Assembly: GCF_000380485.1 (NCBI RefSeq)
Contig: NZ_AQYG01000051.1
Span: 124,001 to 188,000, forward strand
Origin: Jongsikchunia kroppenstedtii DSM 45133
Lineage (GTDB): Bacteria > Actinomycetota > Actinomycetes > Mycobacteriales > Mycobacteriaceae
Direction: 5' to 3'
DNA length: 64,000 nt
In this document: piece after piece, positions 54,736 to 63,607 of the stretch
Numbering within the stretch: position 1 is the stretch's first letter
How the letters are laid out: every line of letters starts with the position of its first letter
Translations under genes and position numbers: made by a program
Notes under the pieces: generated by a model
What the model was told of the DNA's origin: nothing
The model's input: only the letters and a program-made list of their open reading frames with translations
Databases searched by the model: none

Positions 54736-55884
54736 TCAGAGCGCCGCGCGCCCCAGACGCGACACCGCCTCGCCGAGTCGGTCGGCGGTGAGCGTCGCGA
54801 AGCTGAGCCGCAGGCAGTCACGCAGATCCGCCGCGACGGCGAATGCGGCGCCCGGCACATAGCCGACACCATGCTCGACCGCAGTGGGCAGCAATTGTTC
54901 CGCATCGATTCCCGGGATCTGGACCCAGCAGAACATGCCGCCCTCCGGTTCGGCGAAGATCGCCCGATCGCCCAGTTCGGCGTGCAGCGCCGTCACCAGC
55001 GCATCGCACCGCGCCTGATATTCGGTGCGCTGCGTCGCCAGATGCGCGGTCAGCCACGGCGTGTCCGCGAGCAGCTCGGCGACGATCAGCTGGCTCAGGG
55101 TCGAGCCGCACAGGTCGGCCGCCTGCCGCAGGCGCTCCACCACCGCGAGGACCTCGACCGGTGCGCTCATCCAACCGACCCGCAGCGCCGGCGCCAGGAT
55201 CTTCGACGCGGAGCCGAGCCGGATCACCCGGTCCGACCGGGCGGCGATCGGCTCGATCGTCTCGCCCCGGAACCGCAGCTCACCGTAGGGATCGTCCTCG
55301 ACGATCCAGAACCCGTACCGGTCAGCCAGCGCCACCAGCCGGTCGCGGGTCGCCGCCGTCGCGGTGACCCCGCGGGGATTGTGGAAATTGCTCACCGTGT
55401 GCACGATCTTCGGCCGCACCCCCGCCTCGAGCAGGCGCGTCAGCTCGTCGGCGTCGGTGCCGTCGGGCCCTATCGGGATCGCCCGGATGTCGGCCCGCAC
55501 GGCCTGGAACACCTGCAGGGCCCCGACGTACACCGGATCGTCGACGACCACCACCTCGCCCGGGTCGACCAGGGCCTGAGCCAGGAGCGACAGCGCCTGC
55601 TGGGAGCCGTGCGTCACCAGCACCGCCGCCTGGTCCACACCGAGCCGATCGGCGACTGCCGCCCGACAGCGCGCGGCGCCGGCGCTCGCGGTGTACTGCA
55701 ACGCGCCCGGATCGGCCAGTGCGTTCTGCGCTGCAGCCGAAATACGCTGCGCCGGCAGCAGTTCCGGCGCCGGGAGGCCGCCGGCCATGCTGAGTACCTC
55801 GGGCCGCTCGGTCAGTGCCAGCAGATCACGGATCGCCGAACCGCGGACATTCGCGGCGGCCTTCGATGCGAGGGGCGCGGACAT
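54736..55884 (-). CDS. Class I/II PLP-dependent aminotransferase
   Basis: Aminotransferase of 382 aa. The segments LSMAGGLPAPELLP, VTHGSQQALSLLAQAL, SNFHNPRGVTATAATR and VEDDPYGELRF are typical of the 2-aminoadipate/MocR-type aminotransferase group. The PLP Lys lies in IRLGSASKILAPALRVGWM. No DNA-binding domain is attached. Substrate unknown; alanine, aromatic or 2-aminoadipate are possible. It is the first gene of the transporter-asparaginase group on the minus strand. Confidence 0.9.
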   Translation of the reverse strand: MSAPLASKAAANVRGSAIRDLLALTERPEVLSMAGGLPAPELLPAQRISAAAQNALADPGALQYTASAGAARCRAAVADRLGVDQAAVLVTHGSQQALSLLAQALVDPGEVVVVDDPVYVGALQVFQAVRADIRAIPIGPDGTDADELTRLLEAGVRPKIVHTVSNFHNPRGVTATAATRDRLVALADRYGFWIVEDDPYGELRFRGETIEPIAARSDRVIRLGSASKILAPALRVGWMSAPVEVLAVVERLRQAADLCGSTLSQLIVAELLADTPWLTAHLATQRTEYQARCDALVTALHAELGDRAIFAEPEGGMFCWVQIPGIDAEQLLPTAVEHGVGYVPGAAFAVAADLRDCLRLSFATLTADRLGEAVSRLGRAAL

Positions 55885-55961
55885 GCATTGACGATAGCGG
55901 GGTCGCTGTCCAGATACCGAACAATTTTCTTACATAATGAGACATAGTTGGGGCGGTTCGG

Positions 55962-55991
55962 GCCACCCAGTTTTAAGCCACCCAGTTTTAA
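55962..55991. repeat. 15-bp perfect tandem repeat
   Basis: GCCACCCAGTTTTAA twice without a gap, in the 205-base promoter region between the aminotransferase (minus) and carbonic anhydrase (plus). No coding frame needs it. It could be a duplicated operator or a slippage product. Confidence 0.65.
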
Positions 55992-56089
55992 CCAGGCTGA
56001 TTCGCAGCCTCCAGCGCCGTCGTCACCGTGGATACGCTCGACGTTGCGAACAGAAGCGCTGTCAGCACACTCGAGCAGGAGATCTGGGC

Positions 56090-56581
56090 GTGACCGTCAC
56101 CGACGAATACCTTGCCAACAACCGTGCGTACGCCGCCGACTTCAGCGGTCCGCTCCCCCTGCCACCGAGCAAGCACGTCGCGGTGGTGGCATGCATGGAT
56201 GCCCGTCTGGACGTGTACCGCGTCCTCGGCCTGCAGGAGGGTGAGGCGCACGTCATTCGCAACGCCGGCGGGGTCGTCACCGACGACGAAATCCGCTCGC
56301 TCGCCATCAGCCAGCGGCTGTTGGGCACCAAAGAGATCATCCTGATCCACCACACCGACTGTGGCATGTTGACTTTCACCGACGACGAGTTCAAGAGGAC
56401 CATCCAGGACGAGACCGGCCTGAAACCGGAATGGGCCGCGGAAGCCTTCCCCGACGTCGAGGAGGACGTGCGCCAGTCGCTCCGTCGCATCCAGGTCAGC
56501 CCCTTTGTGACCAAGCACGAATCGTTGCGGGGTTTCGTCTTCGACGTGGCCACCGGCAGGCTCGACGAAGTGACCCTCTAG
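56090..56581 (+). CDS. Beta-class carbonic anhydrase
   Basis: Zn enzyme interconverting CO2 and bicarbonate (163 aa). Zinc ligands and the catalytic dyad are visible: CMDAR near residue 35 with Asp/Arg and HHTDC near residue 86. RNAGG, the usual strand after the first ligand, is present. The length equals M. tuberculosis Rv1284-type enzymes. The GTG at 56090 has AGGAG nine bases upstream. It could supply bicarbonate to the biotin carboxylases such as pyruvate carboxylase, but genes are not linked. Confidence 0.93.
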   Translation: MTVTDEYLANNRAYAADFSGPLPLPPSKHVAVVACMDARLDVYRVLGLQEGEAHVIRNAGGVVTDDEIRSLAISQRLLGTKEIILIHHTDCGMLTFTDDEFKRTIQDETGLKPEWAAEAFPDVEEDVRQSLRRIQVSPFVTKHESLRGFVFDVATGRLDEVTL

Positions 56582-56615
56582 CGCGACCACCCGCGTACAG
56601 CCGAAACCGTCAGAC

Positions 56616-56649
56616 GCCAACACCGCAGCGATAGCGCTGCGGTGTTGGC
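56616..56649. terminator. Bidirectional hairpin terminator
   Basis: Perfect 15-bp arms GCCAACACCGCAGCG (56616-56630) and CGCTGCGGTGTTGGC (56635-56649) with loop ATAG. Located between the stops of the convergent carbonic anhydrase and MspA genes, as expected for a shared terminator. No long U-tract. Confidence 0.85.
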
Positions 56650-56660
56650 GGTTCTGCGCC

Positions 56661-57332
56661 TCAGCCCAGACTGAACGGCTGCCCGTACAGAGTGATGATC
56701 TGATCGACCGTGTCGTTGAAGATCCAGATATTGACGTAGGAGCGGGCCTGGGCGTAGCCGGCGCAGCCGACGACGGACAGCGAGACATTGCGGTAGCTGT
56801 ACGTCCCATCGGCGGCGTTGTTGTAGTTGACCCACGGCTTGTGCTGGTCGGCGCCGAAAGCGTCGGCCCGCTCATGATCGGTGATGTTGTACTGGACGGT
56901 TCGCCCGGGACCGAGGGTCAGCGTCGTGCCGAGGGTGGCCGAATCCGTGGGGGTGCTGGACGTCGCCGTTCCGGTGTTCGCACCCGAGGCGCTCAGGCCG
57001 CTGACGGACACCTGGCACCCCACGACGTAGCCGGCCTGGATCCGGAACTGCGGCGACGGCTTGCTGAGATGCACGCTGTAGCGGCCGGACACATTGGCAT
57101 TGCGCTGCAACGGAGTTCCACCGAGCGACGGGGTGACGGTGGCGACCTCGCCGGAGCGGGCCACGCTGACGACCGTGCCGTCCGACAGTGTCCTGCTCTG
57201 TGTTTGGGCCGGCAGTCGGATGGTTCCGGCGGCGGCGGTCGCGGAACCTGCGACCAGTACGGCGACCGTTGCCGTGCCGACTATGGCGGCGGCCCCGGCG
57301 GTCCGGCGGACGCTGGAAAAACGGACAGACAT
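56661..57332 (-). CDS. MspA-family outer-membrane porin (1)
   Basis: Secreted protein of 223 aa with signal peptide TVAVLVAGSATAAA. The mature part has MspA features: an IRLPAQTQSRTLSDGTVVSV-like N-terminus, GYVVGCQVSVSG, the paired-Cys region VVGCAGYAQARSYV and the C-terminus ITLYGQPFSLG. MspA-type octameric pores carry small hydrophilic solutes across the mycolic outer membrane. It lies 83 bases after the second MspA gene on the same strand, so the two may be co-transcribed. Confidence 0.9.
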   Translation of the reverse strand: MSVRFSSVRRTAGAAAIVGTATVAVLVAGSATAAAGTIRLPAQTQSRTLSDGTVVSVARSGEVATVTPSLGGTPLQRNANVSGRYSVHLSKPSPQFRIQAGYVVGCQVSVSGLSASGANTGTATSSTPTDSATLGTTLTLGPGRTVQYNITDHERADAFGADQHKPWVNYNNAADGTYSYRNVSLSVVGCAGYAQARSYVNIWIFNDTVDQIITLYGQPFSLG

Positions 57333-57415
57333 GATGAATCCTTCAGTGGCTATGCGGTTGATGGGCGGTTGATGGGGCTATGCGGGAGATGGCCCGATTG
57401 GCGGCGTCGGTCGAC

Positions 57416-58081
57416 TCAGCCGACGGAGAACGGCTGCCCGTAGGCCTCGATCTTCTGGTGGTCTGACCCACCCGTCTCGACGACGGCATAGGCGCGGGCC
57501 TGTGCGTATCCGCCGCAGCCCTCGATGTTGACCTGGAAGTCGCGGTAGTCGATCACGTAGTTGCCGGACTTGGCGATGTTCTTGTAATCGATGAGGACGT
57601 AGTTGACCGCGCCGGGGGTCAGCGGGACCGATAGCGAGCCGGTGAGCGCGCCCGAACTGCTCGACAGCGTCGTCGACCCGCCGATCGACAGGCTGCCGAC
57701 GCCCACCTGGCAGCCGATGATGTAGCCGACCGAGAAGGTCGCCGCGCCGCCCGTCCAGGCGGTGCCATTGGAACCGGGAAGGGTGCTCTCGCCGAGCGGA
57801 CCATTGTTCGGATCGGCGGCCTTGGCCGTCAGATGTGGTGCGTTGACCGTGACGTGGGCGCTCAGCCAGGCGACACGGCCCGCACCGTTGGCGGCAAGGG
57901 ATGGAGAGACCCGGGCGACCTGCTGGGTGATCGACAATCGCAGGCCGCTGTCGCCGGGTTCACTGACGTTGGGCAGCCTGGCCACGGTGTCCGCATGCGC
58001 CTCGGTGGCCAGGAGTGTGCCGAGTGCGACGGCACTGAGGGCGGCGAACAGGAGCCGGGCGGGTCTTGCTGCTGGAGACAT
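57416..58081 (-). CDS. MspA-family outer-membrane porin (2)
   Basis: Secreted protein of 221 aa; signal peptide SAVALGTLLATEAHA. Shares with its neighbour GYIIGCQVGVGSLSIGG, IEGCGGYAQARAYAV and the C-terminus KIEAYGQPFSVG, but the middle differs strongly. The ATG at 58081 has GAAGGAATCCCC upstream; longer starts are less likely. It diverged from copy 1, so the pair may form pores of different selectivity. Confidence 0.9.
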   Translation of the reverse strand: MSPAARPARLLFAALSAVALGTLLATEAHADTVARLPNVSEPGDSGLRLSITQQVARVSPSLAANGAGRVAWLSAHVTVNAPHLTAKAADPNNGPLGESTLPGSNGTAWTGGAATFSVGYIIGCQVGVGSLSIGGSTTLSSSSGALTGSLSVPLTPGAVNYVLIDYKNIAKSGNYVIDYRDFQVNIEGCGGYAQARAYAVVETGGSDHQKIEAYGQPFSVG

Positions 58082-58267
58082 GGGGATTCCTTCAACTCGG
58101 ATCGTACCAATCCGAACGGTTTCAGATTGGTTGCGCTGGAATGATTTTCGCACTGAAATTTCTCATGCAGGCGGCGTGGTCCGCGATGGTTCGAATCAGA
58201 CGTATTGTTTAAAACAAACAGCTTTCGGCCACCGGCCTCGCGCGACCGGCCATCCGGCGCACGAAAG

Positions 58268-58302
58268 CTGCTGGCGCACCCGACTTTCGGATGCGCCAGC
58301 AG
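58268..58302 (-). terminator. Hairpin terminator after the TauD gene
   Basis: Arms CTGCTGGCGCA (58268-58278) and TGCGCCAGCAG (58292-58302) plus an inner CCGA/TCGG stem with a three-base loop form a long hairpin with one mismatch, 46 bases past the dioxygenase stop. A second, tiny dyad GGCGCGC-TT-GCGCGCC follows at 58311-58326. Confidence 0.7.
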
Positions 58303-58347
58303 TGGCGGTAGGCGCGCTTGCGCGCCGTTCGGAGGGTGTGTCCGTCG

Positions 58348-59331
58348 TCAGGCGGCGTAGACCTCGAGCAGGTTCGGCTGATCCAGAGTCGAGTAGTGCG
58401 ACGCGTCACCCTTGAGTATGCGGCTGTGCTCGCCGTGAATATCCACCGGAACATCGCCGGCCAACGTGACACGGTGAAGCTGCCGCTGCTGGTCGCCGAA
58501 GTCGGCGACACCGTAATGCTGGGTGGCACGGTTGTCCCAGATCACCAGATCGCCCGGGCTCCAGTTCCAGCGGAACGTGTTCTCCAGGCGCGTGGTTCGC
58601 GACTGAAGGAGCTGGAAGACCGCCTGGAACTCCGAGGGTTTCAACGACGGGAACTCGGACACGAAATGACCCAGCAGCAGGCTCCGCTCCCCCGTCTGCG
58701 GGTGCACTCGCACCACGGGGTGCAGGGTCTGATACTCGGTGCTCGTGAATTCCTTGTAGTGCTCCGCACGACTCTCCGGGCCGCCCGAGCCGTTGTGCTG
58801 GGTGGCCGTGGCGTAGTCGTACAGGTTGGTGTGCTTGGCCCACAAGCCATCCACGAACGCACGCAGCGGCGCAGGCAGCTGCTCATAGGCGGCCACCGTC
58901 GAGGCGAACGTGGTCGCACCACCCCACGCGGGCAGCGTGATCGGCCGCAGCAGTGAGGCTTTCGGGATGCGGTCGACGAACGAGACATCGGTGTGCCAGC
59001 TGTTCGCCGCCCCCTCGATGGTCAGCAGCCGCTCCCCGCGCGACGTGACGGTCGGGTGCGGTCCTGTCGGATCGCCCAGCAGCTGCGCGAACGCGTACTG
59101 GCTGTCGTCATCCAGGTGGTCCTGCCCCGTGAAAGCGATCGCCTTGTTCAGCGCCAGGGCCAGCCGGATGGCCTCGACCTGCTCCGGCGGCACATCGCCA
59201 CCCAGTCGAACGCCACCGATCTGCGCGCCGATATTCTCGCCGCGCCGTTGAACCGTGATTCCGGCGTCCCGATAGATATCTTCGGCGGCCGCGTGGCGGT
59301 CGGAGCGATTCTCGATCTGTGTCAAAGTCAT
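58348..59331 (-). CDS. Fe(II)/2-oxoglutarate-dependent sulfate ester dioxygenase (TauD/AtsK)
   Basis: Dioxygenase of 327 aa that releases sulfate or sulfite by hydroxylating the carbon next to sulfur. The Fe facial triad is seen as SWHTDVSF (His, Asp) and the C-terminal VIWDNRATQHYGVADF (His), with the 2OG-binding Arg in QQRQLHRVTLAGD. The neighbouring sulfatase and AtsK-like features (IGAQIGGVRLGGD) favour alkyl sulfate esters over taurine. The ATG at 59331 has AGGGACCTA upstream. It follows the arylsulfatase gene on the same strand. Confidence 0.9.
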   Translation of the reverse strand: MTLTQIENRSDRHAAAEDIYRDAGITVQRRGENIGAQIGGVRLGGDVPPEQVEAIRLALALNKAIAFTGQDHLDDDSQYAFAQLLGDPTGPHPTVTSRGERLLTIEGAANSWHTDVSFVDRIPKASLLRPITLPAWGGATTFASTVAAYEQLPAPLRAFVDGLWAKHTNLYDYATATQHNGSGGPESRAEHYKEFTSTEYQTLHPVVRVHPQTGERSLLLGHFVSEFPSLKPSEFQAVFQLLQSRTTRLENTFRWNWSPGDLVIWDNRATQHYGVADFGDQQRQLHRVTLAGDVPVDIHGEHSRILKGDASHYSTLDQPNLLEVYAA

Positions 59332-59464
59332 TAGGTCCCTCTCGTCATTGAATTCGATCCGCTGCGTGAATGTGCGCTCACGACAATCACCACGACACCA
59401 CGGGATTCGATACCGCCAGAGGTATTGATTCCCGATGAATAAAACCGGAATAGATTCACACCGA

Positions 59465-61810
59465 TCAATCGGCCTGCAGTTCGGCGGCTTCATCGATCTC
59501 GCGGCGCACCGAATCGGGCACCCGCACCGTCCCCGGGACGTATGTCACGGCACGCAGCACCGGGCCGAACTCGAACAGTCCGCGACGCCGACGCAGCTCG
59601 ACGTCGACCGGGCCGCGGGCGTCGAGACCGACACTGATGCCGGTCCACGGCGCCATCCCGACAAGCTGAAACTGATCGTCCAGGTCAGCGACCGCGGTCT
59701 CGACACCCTCGGCAACCGCCACCAGTCTGAAGTTCCAGCGCACCGACTCGGTCGCGGTCGCCTGCAGCCTGACCTGTGAGGTTCGCTCCGGCAGTCGGCC
59801 GGCCACCCGCGCCACACGCCCGTAGCTGTTGAAGACGAAGGTCAACACCCCGTCCTCGACGTAGAGCAGATAGCCGCCCTGCGGATCACCGTGGGCCACC
59901 AGCACTCCCTCGTCGGAGGCGGTCCACCCCGACAGCTCGATCACGATCTCGAAGTCCCGGTAGGCGATCAGCCGACTCGATCGATAGCGCTCGAGCGTGG
60001 GTGTGCCGCGCAGCAGTCGCACCGGCTGGGAGTAGCGCCCCTCGCTCGGCCGACGCCGGGCCTGCGCAGCTGCGGAATCAAATAGCGGAAACACCGTGTT
60101 GTGCCATGCGGCGCGGTCCCAGGCCGCCGCGAGCTCGGCGACCTTGTCGGGATGCTGTGCCGCGACATCGCGCGTCTCCGCCGGGTCCGTGCGGACGTCG
60201 TACAGCTCCCATTCGGGATCGTCGACCTTCGCCGGATCGCGATGCAGGGACAGCAGTTTCCAGCCGTCGCGATAGAAGCCCCGGTGCCCACCGAACTCCG
60301 CGTACTGCTCGGTGTGCGGCGAGTCGGCCTGTCCGTCGCGCAGGACCGCGGCGATGCTGACGCCGTCCCGCTGTGCCGCCGGCGAGCCGTGCCGGGTCGC
60401 GGGGGTCGGAACGCCCGCGAGCTCGAGCAAGGTGGGAGCCAGGTCGGTGACGTAGGAGAACTGCCGCCGCACGCCGCTGTCGTCGGCAGCCCGGGCCAGC
60501 CCGGCCGGCCAGGAGATGACAAAGGGCACTCGCACCCCACCGGCGAACGTCTGGCCCTTGTAGAAGCGGAAGGGCGTGTTGGAGGCCTGGCCCCAACCAC
60601 GCGGATAGTGCACCCCGAGCGCCGGCGACCCGATCAGGCCCTCGTCATGCGGGACGTCGCGTTCCCAATCCGGAGGCACCGGTCCATGCACGAACTGGCT
60701 GAAATAGGACCGCGTCCCCCGCGGGCCACCCTCGGCGGTCCCACCGTTGTCCGAGGTGAACACGATGATGGTGTTGTCGAGTTCACCGAGTTCGTCCAAG
60801 GTCTCGGTGATTCGACCGAGGCTCTGGTCGATGCTGTCGACCATCGCGGCGTAGACCTCCTGGTAGCGCTGAAACCGCCGTTGCTCCTCGGGCGTCAGGT
60901 CGGTCCAGGCGGGCGCGTCGTAGCCCGGCTCGGTGTTGCGTTCGGCGATCGGCGTGCCGGGATCGAACAGGCCGGCATTCACCTGCCGCTCGAAGCGTTC
61001 GGCCCGCACCGCGTCCCAACCCCGCTGGTACCGGCCGCGGTACTTGTCCAGGTCGGACCTCTTCGCCTGATGCGGACCGTGCATCGCGATATGCGCGAAG
61101 TACAGAAAGAACGGCTTGTCCGCGTCGTGCGCGCGCAGCGCCTTGATCTCGCCGATCGCCCGGTCGGTGAGGTCGTCGGTCACGTAGTAGCCATCGGGGT
61201 ACTCGCGCACGTCGACCACGGAGTTGTCGGCGATCAACTGGTTCGGATAGAAGAACGAGTTGAGACCTTCCAATGACCCGTAGTAGCTGTCGAATCCCCG
61301 CTGCAGCGGCCACGAGTCACGCGTGCGGCCCGGACTCATGTTCGCGTCCCGCACGAGATGCCACTTGCCCACCGCGTATGTCGCATAGCCACCCGCGCGC
61401 AGGATCTCCGGCAGCGTCAGTACGTCGTCGCCCAGCTCGAGCCGCAGACCCGGAAAACCCGGATCCGAGTTCGCGACGCTGCCGTAACCCGCGCGGTGCG
61501 GGTTGAGCCCGGTCAGCAGCGCGGCCCTGGCCGGCGAACACACCGGAGTCGTGTGGTAGTTGCTGAGTCGGTATCCGCTCTCGGCCAGCCGGTCGATGTT
61601 GGGCGTATCGATCTCCGCGCCGAACGGCCCGATATCGGAATAGCCCATGTCGTCGACCAGCACCACGACGATGTTCGGGGCGCCCACCGATGCTGACGGC
61701 TCGGGCGGCCACCACGCCTGCGACTGCGACGTCGTACGGCCGACGATCCCCCCGAAGTCTTCGTATCCGCGCGCGTCGTCGGCAAGCTGCGATTGCTTAT
61801 TCTCGGTCAC
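59465..61810 (-). CDS. Arylsulfatase (type I, formylglycine-dependent)
   Basis: Sulfatase of 781 aa, the size of mycobacterial AtsD/AtsB-type enzymes. The formylglycine signature is CSPARAALLTG at about residue 91; metal-binding VVLVDDMGYSDIGPFG and GKWHL also match. No signal peptide is seen, so it probably acts in the cytosol on imported sulfate esters. A C-terminal domain of about 200 residues follows the catalytic fold. The GTG at 61810 has AAGGAT upstream. A formylglycine-generating enzyme must act on it but is not in the window. Confidence 0.95.
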   Translation of the reverse strand: MTENKQSQLADDARGYEDFGGIVGRTTSQSQAWWPPEPSASVGAPNIVVVLVDDMGYSDIGPFGAEIDTPNIDRLAESGYRLSNYHTTPVCSPARAALLTGLNPHRAGYGSVANSDPGFPGLRLELGDDVLTLPEILRAGGYATYAVGKWHLVRDANMSPGRTRDSWPLQRGFDSYYGSLEGLNSFFYPNQLIADNSVVDVREYPDGYYVTDDLTDRAIGEIKALRAHDADKPFFLYFAHIAMHGPHQAKRSDLDKYRGRYQRGWDAVRAERFERQVNAGLFDPGTPIAERNTEPGYDAPAWTDLTPEEQRRFQRYQEVYAAMVDSIDQSLGRITETLDELGELDNTIIVFTSDNGGTAEGGPRGTRSYFSQFVHGPVPPDWERDVPHDEGLIGSPALGVHYPRGWGQASNTPFRFYKGQTFAGGVRVPFVISWPAGLARAADDSGVRRQFSYVTDLAPTLLELAGVPTPATRHGSPAAQRDGVSIAAVLRDGQADSPHTEQYAEFGGHRGFYRDGWKLLSLHRDPAKVDDPEWELYDVRTDPAETRDVAAQHPDKVAELAAAWDRAAWHNTVFPLFDSAAAQARRRPSEGRYSQPVRLLRGTPTLERYRSSRLIAYRDFEIVIELSGWTASDEGVLVAHGDPQGGYLLYVEDGVLTFVFNSYGRVARVAGRLPERTSQVRLQATATESVRWNFRLVAVAEGVETAVADLDDQFQLVGMAPWTGISVGLDARGPVDVELRRRRGLFEFGPVLRAVTYVPGTVRVPDSVRREIDEAAELQAD

Positions 61811-62020
61811 CTATGAATAGATCCTTCGTGATTTCAATTTTTCGCCACAGTCGGCGGTCTCCAATAGCAACCAAAGACTCCCAAACCCGCCGGCATTGTA
61901 AACAGTTAAATTTTCCCTAAATTCAATCGATCCGAAATTGATATTTCTGTTCAAGTATTTGTCGCATGACCCCCGTTCGGGTGTCTACTTCGTATTCCGA
62001 CGAGCCCGAAATGTGGTGTC
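61811..62020. promoter_or_regulatory. AT-rich divergent promoter region, sulfatase/ABC importer
   Basis: The 210-base gap is clearly AT-richer than its surroundings. TCAAT-N9-ATTGA (61923-61941) is a dyad, but I recognise no known sulfur-regulator consensus. It probably holds both promoters. The tauD upstream region contains the related ATTGAATTCGATCC. Confidence 0.45.
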
Positions 62021-63604
62021 ATGCGCCGACGAGAACGTCTCCGAGTTGGTTGGGCGGCCCTGCTGGTCGTCGCGGTGTTCGGTGTCGCCGGGTGCCAGTC
62101 GGCGGTGCACCAGCGTTCGCACTCAGGCGGTTCCGCGGCCGGCCAGGCCCGCAACGGCGGAGACCTGCGGGTGGGCGTCCTCGACGATCTGCAGCCGAAG
62201 ACCTTCCTGCAGATCAATCAGCCGGGTCCGGACGGGATCGTGTCCGCGAACGTCTTCGACACCCTGATCCGTTACGCGAATGACAAGCTCGACGTGCGGC
62301 CGGCCCTGGCGACGGCGTGGCATCTCGCGCCCGACGGGCTCTCGCTGACGCTGGATCTGCGTCAGGGTGTCACGTTCCACGACGGCCGGCCGTTCGTCTC
62401 CTCCGACGTCGAGAACTCCATCAAGACGTATCTCGGCGGCCCGTGGACCCCGCAGTTCAAACGCACGGCGGCGGCGATAACCTCGTACGACACAACGGAT
62501 CCGCACCGCGTGGTACTGCACTTCGAGCACCCGCTGAGCAACATCTTCGACCTGCTCGATTCCGCCCCCATCCTCGACCAGAACTCGCTCGCCGACCTCA
62601 AGGCGGGCAAGAAGTTCATCGGCACCGGGCCGTACAAGTTCGCGTCGTGGACGCCGAACTCCACGGTGAAGCTCGTCCGCAACGACCAGTATTGGGGCGG
62701 CGCGCCGAAATTGGACTCGATCACGCTGGTGGTGGGGAAAGACCCGGAGTCGCTCTATACGCGGCTGCGCACCGGACAGCTGGACGTCGCGTTCGAGCTG
62801 GCAAGCCACGATCAGCGACTCGCCACGTCGCGCTACGGATTCACCAACATCTCGCTTTCCGGCGGCGAGGCCCAGGAGTACGTCGGCGTCAACGTGACCA
62901 ACCCGACGTTGCGGGATGTGCGGGTGCGCAAGGCGATTGCCTACGCCATCGACCGAAAGCGCATCATCGATGACGTCTATCAGGGCAGCGGCTACCCGAT
63001 CAACGTGCCCTGGCCCAAGACGTCACCGGCCTACGATCCCGCGGCCAACACGGTCTACACCCGCGACGTCGCCAAGGCCAAAGCCCTTGTCGCCCAGGTC
63101 GGCTCGATCCCCACCGTGGACCTCGACTACTCGACTCAGGGTTCCGACCGCGTCATCGCCGAGATCGTTCAGTCGAATCTCAAGGACGTCGGCATCACCG
63201 TGAACCTGGTGCCCAACGACCAGACCGTTCAAGGCACCAAGCTGATCGCCGGCACCTACAGCGGACTCTGGATCCAGCAGCACGCCTTCGCGCAGTACAC
63301 GCCGTCGACTCTCGCGGTGACGGCATACCCGTTCAATGCCGCCAAGAATTCCTCGCACTATCAGAACGACGCCTACACCGCCGCGGCCAACGCGGCCTGG
63401 CTGGCGCCGCTGCCGACGTCGCCTGCGGCCGTCAATGCGTATCGAGAACTCGACCGGCGCTGGCTCGACGATCTGTTTCTCGTCGAGATCGGCGTGGTGA
63501 TCCCGCAGGCGGCCGCCGCCCCCGACGTCAGCGGCGTCGACTGGGACCGCCGCGACCAGCCGCATTTCGCCGGCACCTACTTCAACTCGGCCGGGAGGTC
63601 CTGA
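62021..63604 (+). CDS. Peptide/nickel-type ABC substrate-binding lipoprotein
   Basis: SBP_bac_5 (DppA/OppA) family lipoprotein of 527 aa with signal peptide and lipobox FGVAGC (Cys near residue 25). The family core is GLSLTLDLRQGVTFHDGRPF and RVRKAIAYAIDRKRIIDDVY. Ligands of this group include peptides, nickel chelates and sulfur compounds. It diverges from the arylsulfatase and begins an importer operon, so an organosulfur ligand is plausible but inferred. Confidence 0.92.
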   Translation: MRRRERLRVGWAALLVVAVFGVAGCQSAVHQRSHSGGSAAGQARNGGDLRVGVLDDLQPKTFLQINQPGPDGIVSANVFDTLIRYANDKLDVRPALATAWHLAPDGLSLTLDLRQGVTFHDGRPFVSSDVENSIKTYLGGPWTPQFKRTAAAITSYDTTDPHRVVLHFEHPLSNIFDLLDSAPILDQNSLADLKAGKKFIGTGPYKFASWTPNSTVKLVRNDQYWGGAPKLDSITLVVGKDPESLYTRLRTGQLDVAFELASHDQRLATSRYGFTNISLSGGEAQEYVGVNVTNPTLRDVRVRKAIAYAIDRKRIIDDVYQGSGYPINVPWPKTSPAYDPAANTVYTRDVAKAKALVAQVGSIPTVDLDYSTQGSDRVIAEIVQSNLKDVGITVNLVPNDQTVQGTKLIAGTYSGLWIQQHAFAQYTPSTLAVTAYPFNAAKNSSHYQNDAYTAAANAAWLAPLPTSPAAVNAYRELDRRWLDDLFLVEIGVVIPQAAAAPDVSGVDWDRRDQPHFAGTYFNSAGRS

Positions 63605-63607
63605 CCC

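Noticed and set aside
55937-56089. Longer N-terminus for the carbonic anhydrase
   Set aside because: The extra 51 residues are encoded by the tandem-repeat promoter region and lack homology; the GTG at 56090 has AGGAG and gives the family length.
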